This document shows, piece by piece, positions 8,614 to 17,350 of a DNA stretch of 64,000 nt (position 1 is the stretch's first letter; each line of letters opens with the position of its first letter). Source of the DNA: Acidimicrobiaceae bacterium (GTDB lineage Bacteria > Actinomycetota > Acidimicrobiia > Acidimicrobiales > RAAP-2); contig PMOI01000020.1 in assembly GCA_003162475.1 (NCBI GenBank), positions 20,810 through 84,809 of the forward strand. The letters run 5' to 3'. A program made the translations under genes and the position numbers. Below the pieces are notes generated by a model, which ran no database searches, was not told the DNA's origin, and was given only the letters and a program-made list of their open reading frames with translations.

Positions 8614-9468
8614 TCATTTGCTGGCTTTCGACAGCAAAGTCTCTTCGCGCAGTCCCTGATGGGCAGCACCTTCCGAGCGAACAGAGAAGTGCTTCGCGGG
8701 ACCGCTCAAGACTATCGTCACGCCGGGACCGTGTCCGGGTTGCGGACTCGTTCCGTGGGTGACGACGCCGATGCTCATCGAGTCTTTTCGAAAGCCGGCG
8801 TTGGTTCGAGCGTCGAGATCGGTTATCGCCACCAGGTCACCCAGACGAAGATCGCGTGCTGCTTCACTCGTGCTTTCGACTTGCAGATCGACGTCCCACA
8901 TGGCCATGGGGCGACCAATGCCGTTGCCCACGGTGCGACTCGGTAGAACCGCACGGACGCCGACGTCCAGTCGATCACCCACCACGTCCACCGGCAGAAG
9001 CGCCAACGCCTCGGGGGTGATGTTCATCTGGGTGATGCCAGCGACCGGAGCTGCAGCCCCTTGACCACGGCTCATGATGGCGACTTGATCAGCGGGGCGC
9101 AGTCGCGCGAGGACGTCTTGAGCAAAGATGACGATCACTCGCTCTCCCCCGCCACGCTTGCCAAAGACCACTCCCTCGTGTCCGGTGGCGTCACCGGTGC
9201 GAACGATGGCGCGATTGCCAATGCACGAGAGGCCAACGACGGCGTAACGCGCGTCGTCACTGGGATGAACGAGGCACGCGCCCGGGGCCGCGTGGTCGCC
9301 CACGTGGCCGAAGACACTGTCGCCGAGGCGGAGTCCCAGCACGATCCCACCGTCACCCACCGCGACGTACGGATTGCCGTCGCGGTCGATTCGATAAGGA
9401 TCGTTACCAACCTCTCCTTGATCAACGTAGGCGAGCAGATTGACGCTCACGAGTTTGGCGTTCGTCAT
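8614..9468 (-). CDS. DUF4438 family protein (second of a tandem pair)
   Basis: 284 residues, recognised as DUF4438, an uncharacterised family. It is a paralogue of the gene just upstream: both share the sequence CIGNR near residue 80 to 90, a GxGQGxxxA-type segment, a GDLVAI/GDVVAM segment and a C-terminal GHGPG-(V/S)-TI-(V/M)-SGP block. No signal peptide or membrane segment is seen, so it is probably cytosolic. GGGAG precedes the ATG at 9468, which overlaps the previous stop (ATGA). The two probably form a heteromer. I do not know the reaction; its place beside an oxidoreductase and a transporter suggests a catabolic step. Confidence 0.75.
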   Translation of the reverse strand: MTNAKLVSVNLLAYVDQGEVGNDPYRIDRDGNPYVAVGDGGIVLGLRLGDSVFGHVGDHAAPGACLVHPSDDARYAVVGLSCIGNRAIVRTGDATGHEGVVFGKRGGGERVIVIFAQDVLARLRPADQVAIMSRGQGAAAPVAGITQMNITPEALALLPVDVVGDRLDVGVRAVLPSRTVGNGIGRPMAMWDVDLQVESTSEAARDLRLGDLVAITDLDARTNAGFRKDSMSIGVVTHGTSPQPGHGPGVTIVLSGPAKHFSVRSEGAAHQGLREETLLSKASK

Positions 9469-10343
9469 GAAAGCTCCCGATGTTGTACCAGATTGAAGAA
9501 ACTGAGATTGGCGGTATCGTCTTCGACGATCTTGAACGATGATGAAGGTCCACTCATGATCGTGGACGGACCAGGTCCGTGTCCGAAGAGAAGACAACTC
9601 CCCGTCGAAATGATCCCGATCGAAGTCCATCCTTCGCGGTACCCACGACCAAAGCGGTGATCCTGATCGGGCATCGCGACGACGTCGCCGATTCTCAGTG
9701 ATTCGAGACCGAGCGAGAGATCGTCGTCGAGACCGGCGTAGGCGCCCATCAAGTCGGTGTTGGCGTATTCAGACGCCATGCCCGCGCCAGCACCAACGGC
9801 TTCAGGCGGGATGACGACACTCACGTGGACCTCCAACTGCCCAGCGGCGTTCGTGCCACCAGCCATGGCACTCAGCAAAGCGGGCGAACAGTTCTTCACC
9901 ACAATCTCCGGGTGATCAGCCAATTTGAGACCTTGACCAACGGCAAGCACGGTGACTTGGTCGCCGGTCGTCACGCCGCGCATCTCGTCGCCCTCCATAT
10001 CGACGAGCACGTAAGCGTGCTGTCCGATGACGAACCCGAGAGCACCCTTTTTCGGGCCGGAGCTCACCTCGACCCGATTGCCAATACAGGTCAAGTACTG
10101 CAACGCGTAGTTCGGCCCTGTTTCGCGGTGGCGGACCGAGAGACCGGGTTCGAGGTGGTCACTCCGATAGCCCGTCGCCGGGTCACCACAGTGCACGTCA
10201 AGCGTGACACCACCCATACCCGGCAAGTAGAACGCGTCGCCGTTGGGATCGACGCGATAGCCGTGTCGATCAGCCAGTGGCGGCCACACCTCGCCCGCTA
10301 GCACCTGGGTCAGCAGGTCCTCGACGTTACTGGCGACTTTCAT
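9465..10343 (-). CDS. DUF4438 family protein (first of a tandem pair)
   Basis: 292 residues from the ATG at 10343, preceded by GAGAGG. It matches its downstream paralogue in YRVDPNGDAFYLPGMGGV, TCIGNRVEV, AVGQGLKLADHPE and HGPGPSTIMSGPS. The conserved cysteine in CIGN and the glycine-rich GHGPG loop are candidate active-site elements, judging only by their conservation between the two copies. Start and stop overlaps tie it tightly to the next copy. A hairpin-forming sequence (10370-10416) lies in its leader. No function is established for the family that I know of. Confidence 0.75.
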   Translation of the reverse strand: MKVASNVEDLLTQVLAGEVWPPLADRHGYRVDPNGDAFYLPGMGGVTLDVHCGDPATGYRSDHLEPGLSVRHRETGPNYALQYLTCIGNRVEVSSGPKKGALGFVIGQHAYVLVDMEGDEMRGVTTGDQVTVLAVGQGLKLADHPEIVVKNCSPALLSAMAGGTNAAGQLEVHVSVVIPPEAVGAGAGMASEYANTDLMGAYAGLDDDLSLGLESLRIGDVVAMPDQDHRFGRGYREGWTSIGIISTGSCLLFGHGPGPSTIMSGPSSSFKIVEDDTANLSFFNLVQHRELS

Positions 10344-10369
10344 GAGACCTCTCTCTTTCCTCTCAACGT

Positions 10370-10416
10370 CGTTCGACAACGACGACGCACCCCGAAGTGC
10401 GTGTCGTTGTCGAACG
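10370..10416 (-). repeat. Long hairpin in leader of the DUF4438 pair
   Basis: The 90-base gap between the Gfo/Idh stop (10434) and the DUF4438 start (10343) contains an inverted repeat with about 20-base arms: 10370-10390 and 10397-10416, 14 bases pairing without a break, then one bulge and the remaining bases. On the minus-strand RNA the tip reads CAC-TTCG-GGG, close to a stable UUCG tetraloop. There is no following T run. It could be a processing site or an attenuator that sets different dosage for the genes on either side. Confidence 0.55.
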
Positions 10417-10433
10417 GGCGACCCTTGCGTCCT

Positions 10434-11564
10434 CTAGGCACCCTCAACCTCGTTGAAGTTGATCCAACGACGTTCACGGTGCGAACGCTCGAAGGCATTG
10501 ATCGTTCGTTGCACCAGCGCACCCTGGGCGAAGTCACCTTGGGACTCTGGGGCCTCTCCCACGATCTCATCAACGAAGTTTCTAATGAGGTTCGAGTAGA
10601 ACAGCGACGGCCACTCTTCGCGACTCGTGCCACCCACCGGGAAGTACTTCTCGGGGATCTCACTCTCGACGAACTCCACCGCGTTCTTGGTTGCCGTCTT
10701 GATGGTCTGACAGATGCCGAACTCTTCGACGAGACGAACGATGACCGCGCCTTCTGATCCGTAGAGGCGAACCTCGATGCCCGGGTAGTTGCCAACGGTG
10801 ACGTAGGAAGACTGAATGGACGCCATGACGTTGTCTTCAAACTCACAGATCCACATGTCACCGTCGTCGATGTTCATGCGCTCCATCTTTCCGGTGGAGC
10901 GCAGTACGCGCGACGGCACGAAGTTGCGCATCGTGCCCACGACGTTGGTCATCGGACTGCCGGACCACCAGTGCATGATGTCGATAACCGGTGCGCCGTA
11001 GCCTTCAATCGACGACACAGCGATGTCACCATCGCCAATCGGCGTCTGTTCGGCTTGGCGCAGTGGCGTCGTGGGATCGATCCACTGACTGTTCTGCTCG
11101 TAGCCATTAAAGACGTACGGTTCTCCAACGAAACCCGCGTCGATCAGATCCTTGGCGTACTGAATCGCGGGGGCGTAACGAAAGGTGAAACCCAACTTCG
11201 TCTTTAGGTTGTTCGATTTCGCCAACGCCGCGGCACGAGCAGTCTCGCGTGCGTCACGGTGGACGGGCTTCTCACAGAGCACGTGCTTGCCGGCCTCGAG
11301 TGCAGCCCACGAGACTTCGAAGTGAGCGTCGTTGCCCGCCGCGACGTCAATGACGTCGATCGTCGGGTCGTCGAGCACCTCACGGTAGTCCGTCACGGCA
11401 CGAGCGACACCGAACTGGTCCGCCACCTCTTTGCCGACGGCGGGGTCCAGGTCGACGATGGCGGCAACCTCCACGCGAGGGTCGCGCTGCCACCCCGGAA
11501 TGTGGGCGCGCTCGGCCCACTTTCCCGCACCGACAACGGCAACCCGAAGTTCCTTATTACTCAT
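10434..11564 (-). CDS. Gfo/Idh/MocA family NAD(P)-dependent oxidoreductase
   Basis: 376 residues. The N-terminal Rossmann fold reads VAVVGAGKWAERAHIPGW, followed by the family's EKPVHRD motif (from CEKPVHRDARETARAA) whose lysine contacts substrate. The C-terminal alpha/beta domain is present to full length. The ATG at 11564 has AAGGAG upstream. By family it oxidises or reduces a cyclic polyol, sugar or related carbonyl. It stands between the ABC transporter and the DUF4438 pair, so the substrate may be the imported compound or a DUF4438 product. Substrate unknown. Confidence 0.88.
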   Translation of the reverse strand: MSNKELRVAVVGAGKWAERAHIPGWQRDPRVEVAAIVDLDPAVGKEVADQFGVARAVTDYREVLDDPTIDVIDVAAGNDAHFEVSWAALEAGKHVLCEKPVHRDARETARAAALAKSNNLKTKLGFTFRYAPAIQYAKDLIDAGFVGEPYVFNGYEQNSQWIDPTTPLRQAEQTPIGDGDIAVSSIEGYGAPVIDIMHWWSGSPMTNVVGTMRNFVPSRVLRSTGKMERMNIDDGDMWICEFEDNVMASIQSSYVTVGNYPGIEVRLYGSEGAVIVRLVEEFGICQTIKTATKNAVEFVESEIPEKYFPVGGTSREEWPSLFYSNLIRNFVDEIVGEAPESQGDFAQGALVQRTINAFERSHRERRWINFNEVEGA

Positions 11565-11607
11565 CTTTACTGCTCCTTTCTGCCTCACCGAGGTGGACAG
11601 TTTTATT

Positions 11608-11626
11608 TTCGATTGTCTGACACGAA
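11608..11626. promoter_or_regulatory. Candidate GntR/FCD operator upstream of the Gfo/Idh gene
   Basis: In the 107-base gap between the DppB-like stop and the Gfo/Idh start lies TTCG..CGAA (11608-11611 and 11623-11626) flanking the core TGTC-T-GACA (11614-11622). The core resembles FadR-subfamily half-sites (TnGTC..GACnA). It suggests a second, internally regulated promoter within the locus. Weak evidence on its own. Confidence 0.35.
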
Positions 11627-11671
11627 ATACACGTCGTGCGTTCTGAAGAGCGTGGTGGTGACGGTGGTCTT

Positions 11672-12610
11672 CTATTTGCCAACGTTCAACCTCACCCGCG
11701 GATCGATGAAGGTGTAGGCGACGTCGACGACGAAACTCATGAAGACCATGAAGACGGCGGCCACGAGGACGGTACCCGTGATCATGGGCACGTCAAGCGT
11801 GGAGATAGAGCTATACGCCAGTTGACCCACGCCCGGGATGCCGAAGATGGACTCAATGATCAAGACACCACCGAGGAAGTAGCCGAGGTCCATTCCGAGC
11901 ATGGTGACCACCGGCGTGAGTGCGTGACGAAGCACGTGTCGGAACAGAATCGTCCGCTCGGGCATTCCCTTCAGCCTTGCGAACTCAATGAACGGGGAAC
12001 GAAGGACTTGACGCACCGTGGTACGGACCATGCGTGAATAAAAGGCGGCACCCCCGACGCCCAGCGTGAAGCTCGGCAGGATCATGTACCAGATCAAGGG
12101 GTGACCAACGCCGTTCAGGGGAAACCAAGAGACCTTGTAGGCGAGGAAGTAGATCAACATGAGTCCCAGCCAGAACGGTGGCGCGGACAGTCCCAACAGT
12201 GCACCAAAGGTAGCGAAGCGATCAACGACGCTGCGTGGTCGATACGCCGCGATGATGCCCGCCGGGATGCCGATGACGATCTCCCAAAGGATGCCGCCAA
12301 AGGCGAGCACCGCCGTGTACGGCAGCGCGAGCCAGATCTCACCGGCGACCGTTCGACCTTGGAGTGCGAACGAGACCCCAAGATTGCCGTGCAGGATTCG
12401 TCCGAGGAAACTGACGTACTGTGACCACACCGATCGGTCGAGTCCGAGTTGGTGTGCGATTGACGCCACGGCCGCAGGACTCGCTTGGGGGCCAGCGACC
12501 ATTCGCGCGGGATTGGCGGGCACGATGTAGGCAAAGACGAACGCCAAGGTCACCACGCCAAAGATCACCAACAGCATCTGCAAGAAACGTCGGAGTAACC
12601 AGGCCGTCAT
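11672..12610 (-). CDS. Peptide/opine-type ABC transporter permease (DppB-like)
   Basis: 312 residues with about six hydrophobic segments, starting MTAWLLRRFLQMLLVIFGVV, the typical DppB opening. The binding-protein-dependent permease loop that docks the ATPase (EFARLKGMPERTILFRHVLRHA) is present. The ATG overlaps the stop of the DppC-like gene (ATGA). It pairs with the next permease to form the channel of a family 5 binding-protein importer. Confidence 0.9.
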   Translation of the reverse strand: MTAWLLRRFLQMLLVIFGVVTLAFVFAYIVPANPARMVAGPQASPAAVASIAHQLGLDRSVWSQYVSFLGRILHGNLGVSFALQGRTVAGEIWLALPYTAVLAFGGILWEIVIGIPAGIIAAYRPRSVVDRFATFGALLGLSAPPFWLGLMLIYFLAYKVSWFPLNGVGHPLIWYMILPSFTLGVGGAAFYSRMVRTTVRQVLRSPFIEFARLKGMPERTILFRHVLRHALTPVVTMLGMDLGYFLGGVLIIESIFGIPGVGQLAYSSISTLDVPMITGTVLVAAVFMVFMSFVVDVAYTFIDPRVRLNVGK

Positions 12611-13539
12611 GAACCCATCTCCTGCACCGCGGGATCGAGCAAGTCCGTCAGCCAGTCACCCGCCAGGTTGAACGCCAACACGGTCAAGATCAACGCAACA
12701 CCAGGCGCCACGAGGAGCCACGGCGCACTTTGGAAGTACTGCTGGCCCTCAGAGATCATTTCGCCCCACGACGCTTGGGGCAGGGGCACCCCAATGCCGA
12801 GGAAGGAGAGTGACGCTTCAATGAGGATTGACGTGGCAACGCCGAGCGTGCCGTACACGATGATCGTGGGGATGAGGTGCGGAATGATGTGTTTGCGAAT
12901 GATTTTGATATGACCAACCCCAAGGGTGCGCGCCGCGTTGACGAATTCGCGTTCTTTTATCGACAGAACCTGACCTCGCACGACGCGCGCGAGGTACGTC
13001 CAGTACGCAAACGCGATGACGAGCACGACGTTGCGGGTGCTCGGTCCGGTCACCGCGATCAGCGCGACGCAGAACAGCAGGATCGGAAACGACAGGACCA
13101 TGTCGGTGAAGCGCATGAGAATCGATTCGGTCACGCCGCCGACGTAGCCCGCCACGGTGCCGATGACCACGCCAATCAGTGAAGCCAAGCCGGTGGCGAC
13201 GACACCCACGAGGAGCGACACCCGCGCACCGAAGATGAGCCGCGAGAGAACATCGCGTCCACTGGCGTCCGTACCGAGCAAGAAGTGTCCGTTCGGTGCC
13301 ACAGGCGCTCCCACGAACGAGAGGCCATTGGAGAACTGGCGCAGCGGATCGTAGGGGGCAATGAGTGGCGCGAAGACTGCGACCACCGTCAAGAGCAGTA
13401 TGAACGCAAACGAGCACAGCGCGACGGGATCGTGCAACAGACTGCGCCCGGCACGGCGCCAAAAATTCGGCTGGCTCAGCACCGTTGTCTCGCTCGCACT
13501 GAAAGCGACGGTCAGTTCGTTCTCTGGGAGGTTGATCAC
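12607..13539 (-). CDS. Peptide/opine-type ABC transporter permease (DppC-like)
   Basis: 310 residues, DppC length, with an N-terminal cytoplasmic stretch of about 35 residues before the first membrane segment. The periplasmic-side FLLGTDASGRDVLSRLIFGARVS signature of DppC proteins is clear, and the EFVNAARTLG coupling helix follows. The ATG at 13539 overlaps the preceding ATPase stop (ATGA), so the permeases and ATPases are made from one message. Confidence 0.91.
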   Translation of the reverse strand: MINLPENELTVAFSASETTVLSQPNFWRRAGRSLLHDPVALCSFAFILLLTVVAVFAPLIAPYDPLRQFSNGLSFVGAPVAPNGHFLLGTDASGRDVLSRLIFGARVSLLVGVVATGLASLIGVVIGTVAGYVGGVTESILMRFTDMVLSFPILLFCVALIAVTGPSTRNVVLVIAFAYWTYLARVVRGQVLSIKEREFVNAARTLGVGHIKIIRKHIIPHLIPTIIVYGTLGVATSILIEASLSFLGIGVPLPQASWGEMISEGQQYFQSAPWLLVAPGVALILTVLAFNLAGDWLTDLLDPAVQEMGS

Positions 13540-14543
13540 GCCGTCACCTCAGTTTTCGGCGTTTTCTCGCGTCCCCACTGCACGACGTGACAGGCCACCT
13601 TTTGCGCGTCACCGATGGTCAGAAGTTCTGGTCGCTCAGTCCGGCATGTCTCAACGGCTTCGGGACAACGCGGGTGGAAGGGACAGCCCGAAGGTGGATT
13701 GCCGGGGTCGGGCGGCTCACCACTCAATTTCAGGCGCCGCTCGCCACGTCTGGTGACGCTGGGCACCGCGGCGATGAGCGCCCTCGTGTAGGGATGCTGA
13801 GGGTTTGAGAAGACTTCCTCACTCGTCCCGTATTCAACAATTCGTCCGACGTACATGATGGCCACGTGGTCGGCCATGAAACGAAGGGTCGAGAGATCGT
13901 GTGAGATGAAGAGGTAACCGACACCGGTGTCGTGCTGGATGTCTTTGAGTAGGTTCAGCACCTGCGCACGGATGGACACGTCGAGCGCCGCGACAGCTTC
14001 GTCACAGATGATGATCTCGGGATTCACCGCGAGCGCGCGCGCGATCGAAACTCGTTGTCGTTGGCCGCCCGAAAGTTGATTGGGGTGGCGTTGGGCGATC
14101 GTTGCGGGAAGTTTTACGCGCTCGAGGAGTTGCGCCACTTGCGCGGCGTGTTCGGTCTTGGGTAGACCGCGTACGGAGAGTGCCTCGCCGATCGCGTCGC
14201 TCACGGACATGCGTGGATCGAGCGAATCGTAGGGATCTTGATAGACCATCTGCATCCGGCGTCGGAAACGCTTCAGTCGTTGACCCTTGAGGTTGGTGAC
14301 CGGCGCGCCGCCGAGAGAAACAGTGCCGCCGGTGGGTCGCGTGAGCTGGACGAGCGCGCGCGCGACGCTGCTCTTACCCGAGCCCGACTCGCCAGCGATG
14401 CCGAGCGTCTCACCAGGCTGGAGCGTAAACGACACGTTGTCTACTGCCTTGATCGATCGTGACGCCCCGAACACTCGACGGACTCGGAAATGGACCTTGA
14501 GACCATCGACCACTAACGGCGCTGCGGTAACCGGTGTCGTCAT
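13536..14543 (-). CDS. Peptide/opine-type ABC transporter ATPase (DppF-like)
   Basis: 335 residues. Walker A GESGSGKSS, signature LSGGQ, Walker B IIICDEAVAALDV and the C-terminal oligopeptide-ABC domain with the cysteine-bearing GCPFHPRCPEAVETC motif are visible. The ATG at 14543 is chosen since it follows the DppD-like stop by 7 bases and sits just before the conserved start of the domain; an upstream extension would overlap that gene by 160 bases. Confidence 0.9.
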   Translation of the reverse strand: MTTPVTAAPLVVDGLKVHFRVRRVFGASRSIKAVDNVSFTLQPGETLGIAGESGSGKSSVARALVQLTRPTGGTVSLGGAPVTNLKGQRLKRFRRRMQMVYQDPYDSLDPRMSVSDAIGEALSVRGLPKTEHAAQVAQLLERVKLPATIAQRHPNQLSGGQRQRVSIARALAVNPEIIICDEAVAALDVSIRAQVLNLLKDIQHDTGVGYLFISHDLSTLRFMADHVAIMYVGRIVEYGTSEEVFSNPQHPYTRALIAAVPSVTRRGERRLKLSGEPPDPGNPPSGCPFHPRCPEAVETCRTERPELLTIGDAQKVACHVVQWGREKTPKTEVTA

Positions 14544-14550
14544 CGGTGCA

Positions 14551-15579
14551 TCACTGACTTCGAACGGACGGCCACAGGGCGTCGCCCGCGGCGTGACAGG
14601 CCACGTCATGGAAGGGATCGTCGAGTTGACGAAGTTCGGGATTGATTTCACTACAGATCGCTTGGGCCAGTGAGCACCGCGGCGCGAACGCACAGCCCAC
14701 GACGTCGACGCCACCAGCTGGAGGGCTGCCCGCGATTGACGAGAGACGCGCTGGAAGTTCTTCAGTCATGGAAGGTACTGACGTCAAGAGCGCTCTCGTG
14801 TAGGGGTGGAGTGGCCCGTCCAGGATGTCTTGCGTTGGTCCAGACTCGACGATCTTTCCCGAGTACATGACCAGAATCTCTTCACAGAAGTTTGCGACGA
14901 CTCCCAGATCGTGGCTAATCAGCAGGACCGCGCTGTTGTGCTCTTGCGACATCTTCTCCAAGAGGTCGAGAACCTGCGCCTGGATCGTGACGTCGAGCGC
15001 CGTCGTTGGTTCGTCGGCGATGAGGAGTCGAGGATTGCAGCTGATGGCGATCGCCAAGGCGACGCGCTGGCGCATGCCACCGGACAGCACACTCGGAAAC
15101 TGGCGCATCGTGCGCTTCGGATTGGGTATGCCCACCGCGTTCAAGAGTTCCACCGCACGTCGACGAGCATCCGCTCGTGAGGCGTTGCGATGGTGACGGA
15201 GCATCTCGCAGATCTGCACGCCAATGCGTACCAGCGGGTTGAGACTCGACAGTGGGTCTTGCGTGATCATCGCCACGCTCGTCCCACGCCACTTCTTCGC
15301 CGATGCCACTGTGGCGAGCGTCAAATCGTCGCCGACGTGGATCTCCCCGGCACTGATCTTTCCGGGCGCCGGGATCAACTGCATGATGGCACGGGCAGTG
15401 AGCGACTTACCCGAGCCCGACTCCCCTACGAGCCCCACCCTCTGTCCGGCCTTCACCGAGAAGGAGATGGAGCGGATGACTTCTCCGCTTCCACTCCGAC
15501 TCGGGAAGGCAACTGACAGATTGTCGACTACCACCACTGCGTCGTTCAACAAAGCAAGCTCAACGTGATCTGTTGGCAC
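14551..15579 (-). CDS. Peptide/opine-type ABC transporter ATPase (DppD-like)
   Basis: 342 residues. Walker A GESGSGKSL, Q-loop MITQDPLSSLNP, signature LSGGM, Walker B LLIADEPTTALDV and the C-terminal GCAFAPRC motif are all present. It starts with GTG at 15579, 40 bases after the binding-protein stop; no strong ribosome site is seen. It forms the ATPase heterodimer with the DppF-like protein. Confidence 0.9.
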   Translation of the reverse strand: MPTDHVELALLNDAVVVVDNLSVAFPSRSGSGEVIRSISFSVKAGQRVGLVGESGSGKSLTARAIMQLIPAPGKISAGEIHVGDDLTLATVASAKKWRGTSVAMITQDPLSSLNPLVRIGVQICEMLRHHRNASRADARRRAVELLNAVGIPNPKRTMRQFPSVLSGGMRQRVALAIAISCNPRLLIADEPTTALDVTIQAQVLDLLEKMSQEHNSAVLLISHDLGVVANFCEEILVMYSGKIVESGPTQDILDGPLHPYTRALLTSVPSMTEELPARLSSIAGSPPAGGVDVVGCAFAPRCSLAQAICSEINPELRQLDDPFHDVACHAAGDALWPSVRSQ

Positions 15580-15619
15580 GATTGTCGACGCGGGAAGTAG
15601 TCCGGGTGGTGACCATTGG

Positions 15620-17242
15620 TTACTTGGAGGTGTTCTTCAGCCAGTAGTGGTCAATGACGTAGTCCCAAATCGGGTTCTGGACGAAGTTGCCGATATTCGA
15701 TCCGGACAGGCCGGTTCGTACGCCGAAGTACAGCGGCACGACCGGGTTGTCAGCGAGCAACTTCTTCGCTGCCGCGGCGTAGTCCGCTGCTGCCTTGGAC
15801 GGGTTCGCGAGTCCCTGGGTGACGAGACTGTCAACTCCCTTGTTGCAGTAGAACGAGTAGTTCTGACCACCAGGAATGTCGGCAGCGCACGAGGTGAGTG
15901 CGTTGAAGAAGTCACTCGCGTCGGGGAAGTCCGCAATCCAGAAGGTAAGCGTCATCGGAGCCTTACCCGGTGTGGCGGCCAACGTGAAGAACGTGCTCTG
16001 TTGAATCGGGTGCACTGTCAGTTTGATGCCGACCGCTGCCAATTGCTGCTGAAGAGCGGTGTCTAAGTTGGTCCACGGTTGGGTGTTCCAGCTGTACATA
16101 CTCGTGCTGAAACCATGGGGATAGCCGGCCTGCTTGAGAAGCGACTTCGCCTTCTTCACGTTGAGTGGGTTGGTGAGATCCGCTTTCGTGTAGCCAGTGA
16201 CGCCCGGTGGGATGAATCCCGTCGCGGGCGTGCCCTGACCGTTCACGTACTTCAGGAGTGACGTTCGGTTGATTGCGTACGACACGGCTTCACGAACGAG
16301 TGCGTTATTGAACGGCTTCATCTTGGTGTTGAGTGTCAGGTAGTACGTATCCAGACCCTGGGACTGCACCAACTCCTTCTTCATGGTCGGGCTGTTCTTC
16401 ACGCTCAAGTACGAAGAGTTCGGCAGTGCGTCACCCATGAGGTCGAGTTGACCCTTTTCAAGTTCCAACAACTGCACCTGAGGGCTGACGCCCAACTTCT
16501 CGTTCACGCCGTCGGTGTAGGGAAGCTTCGGGTCCCAGTAGTGGGGGTTGCGCTTCAAAACGATGGCCTGACCAGGCGTGTAACTCACGAATTCGTACGG
16601 TCCTGAACCCAGAGGGTTTTGGGCCTGCTGGGCCCCGGTCCCGGTGGGAATCACTGAGGCGTGGGGCATCGCCAACACGTAGACGAACGCCGCGTCGGGC
16701 TGGGTGAGTGTGATCTGTAGGGAGTCGGTCGACACGGGCTTAATGCCCGAGACGTAACCCGTGGGCGCCTTCTCGTAGGCCGTGCAACCCGCCACCACCG
16801 TCCAGAAACCTACGACCGGTGACTTCGTTGCGGGATTACAGATGCGAGAGAACGTGTAGGCGAAGTCAGCGGCAGTCACTGGCGTGCCGTTCGAGAACTC
16901 CATCCCTTGGCGAATGGCAATCGTGTAGACCAGCTTGTTCGCCGAGATCTTGGGCATGCTCGACGCGGCCTGGGGATACAACGTGGTGTTGCCCGGCTCG
17001 TAGTCGTAGAGACGGTTGAACATCATCTCCATGTTGACCCAACACGTCGCGTCGTAACAGACTTGAGGGTCGAACGTCGTGGGATCTGATTGGAACGCGG
17101 TTTGCAAGATGCCACCGCGTGTGGATTTTTGGCTAGCCGCCGACGATGAAGCTGCGCTCAGGCTCACGCCCATCGCTCCAACGAGGCACAACGCACTAAT
17201 GCAGGCGATGAATCTCTTAACCCGCCCTTGAACAAATCTCAT
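15620..17242 (-). CDS. ABC transporter substrate-binding protein, family 5
   Basis: 540 residues. A Sec-type signal peptide (VKRFIACISALCLVGAMGVSLSAASSS) without a clear lipobox, then the SBP_bac_5 fold: AFQSDPTTFDPQVCYDATC near the N-terminus and the YEPGNTTLYPQAASSMPKIS segment typical of peptide, nickel and opine binders. The ATG at 17242 has GGGGAG upstream. It is the first gene of the transporter operon and lies directly behind a perfect 24-base palindrome. The family binds di- and oligopeptides, opines or oligosaccharides; specificity is not readable. Confidence 0.9.
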   Translation of the reverse strand: MRFVQGRVKRFIACISALCLVGAMGVSLSAASSSAASQKSTRGGILQTAFQSDPTTFDPQVCYDATCWVNMEMMFNRLYDYEPGNTTLYPQAASSMPKISANKLVYTIAIRQGMEFSNGTPVTAADFAYTFSRICNPATKSPVVGFWTVVAGCTAYEKAPTGYVSGIKPVSTDSLQITLTQPDAAFVYVLAMPHASVIPTGTGAQQAQNPLGSGPYEFVSYTPGQAIVLKRNPHYWDPKLPYTDGVNEKLGVSPQVQLLELEKGQLDLMGDALPNSSYLSVKNSPTMKKELVQSQGLDTYYLTLNTKMKPFNNALVREAVSYAINRTSLLKYVNGQGTPATGFIPPGVTGYTKADLTNPLNVKKAKSLLKQAGYPHGFSTSMYSWNTQPWTNLDTALQQQLAAVGIKLTVHPIQQSTFFTLAATPGKAPMTLTFWIADFPDASDFFNALTSCAADIPGGQNYSFYCNKGVDSLVTQGLANPSKAAADYAAAAKKLLADNPVVPLYFGVRTGLSGSNIGNFVQNPIWDYVIDHYWLKNTSK

Positions 17243-17254
17243 GAACTCCCCTTT

Positions 17255-17278
17255 TTGTCGATTGTGGACAATCGACAA
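17255..17278. promoter_or_regulatory. Perfect 24-base palindrome, likely operator of the transporter operon
   Basis: Arms TTGTCGATTGT (17255-17265) and ACAATCGACAA (17268-17278) are separated by GG, 12 bases ahead of the binding-protein ATG. The core ATTGT-GG-ACAAT matches the general shape of sites bound by FCD-type GntR regulators. The regulator gene at 7898-8599 belongs to the same locus. The position, overlapping the expected leader, fits repression. Assignment to that regulator is inference. Confidence 0.65.
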
Positions 17279-17350
17279 CAGGTTTATCAGATATTCATCT
17301 CTATTTCAAACGCAGGGTGACGGGAATCTGAAATGTTCGTATTTTGGAAA

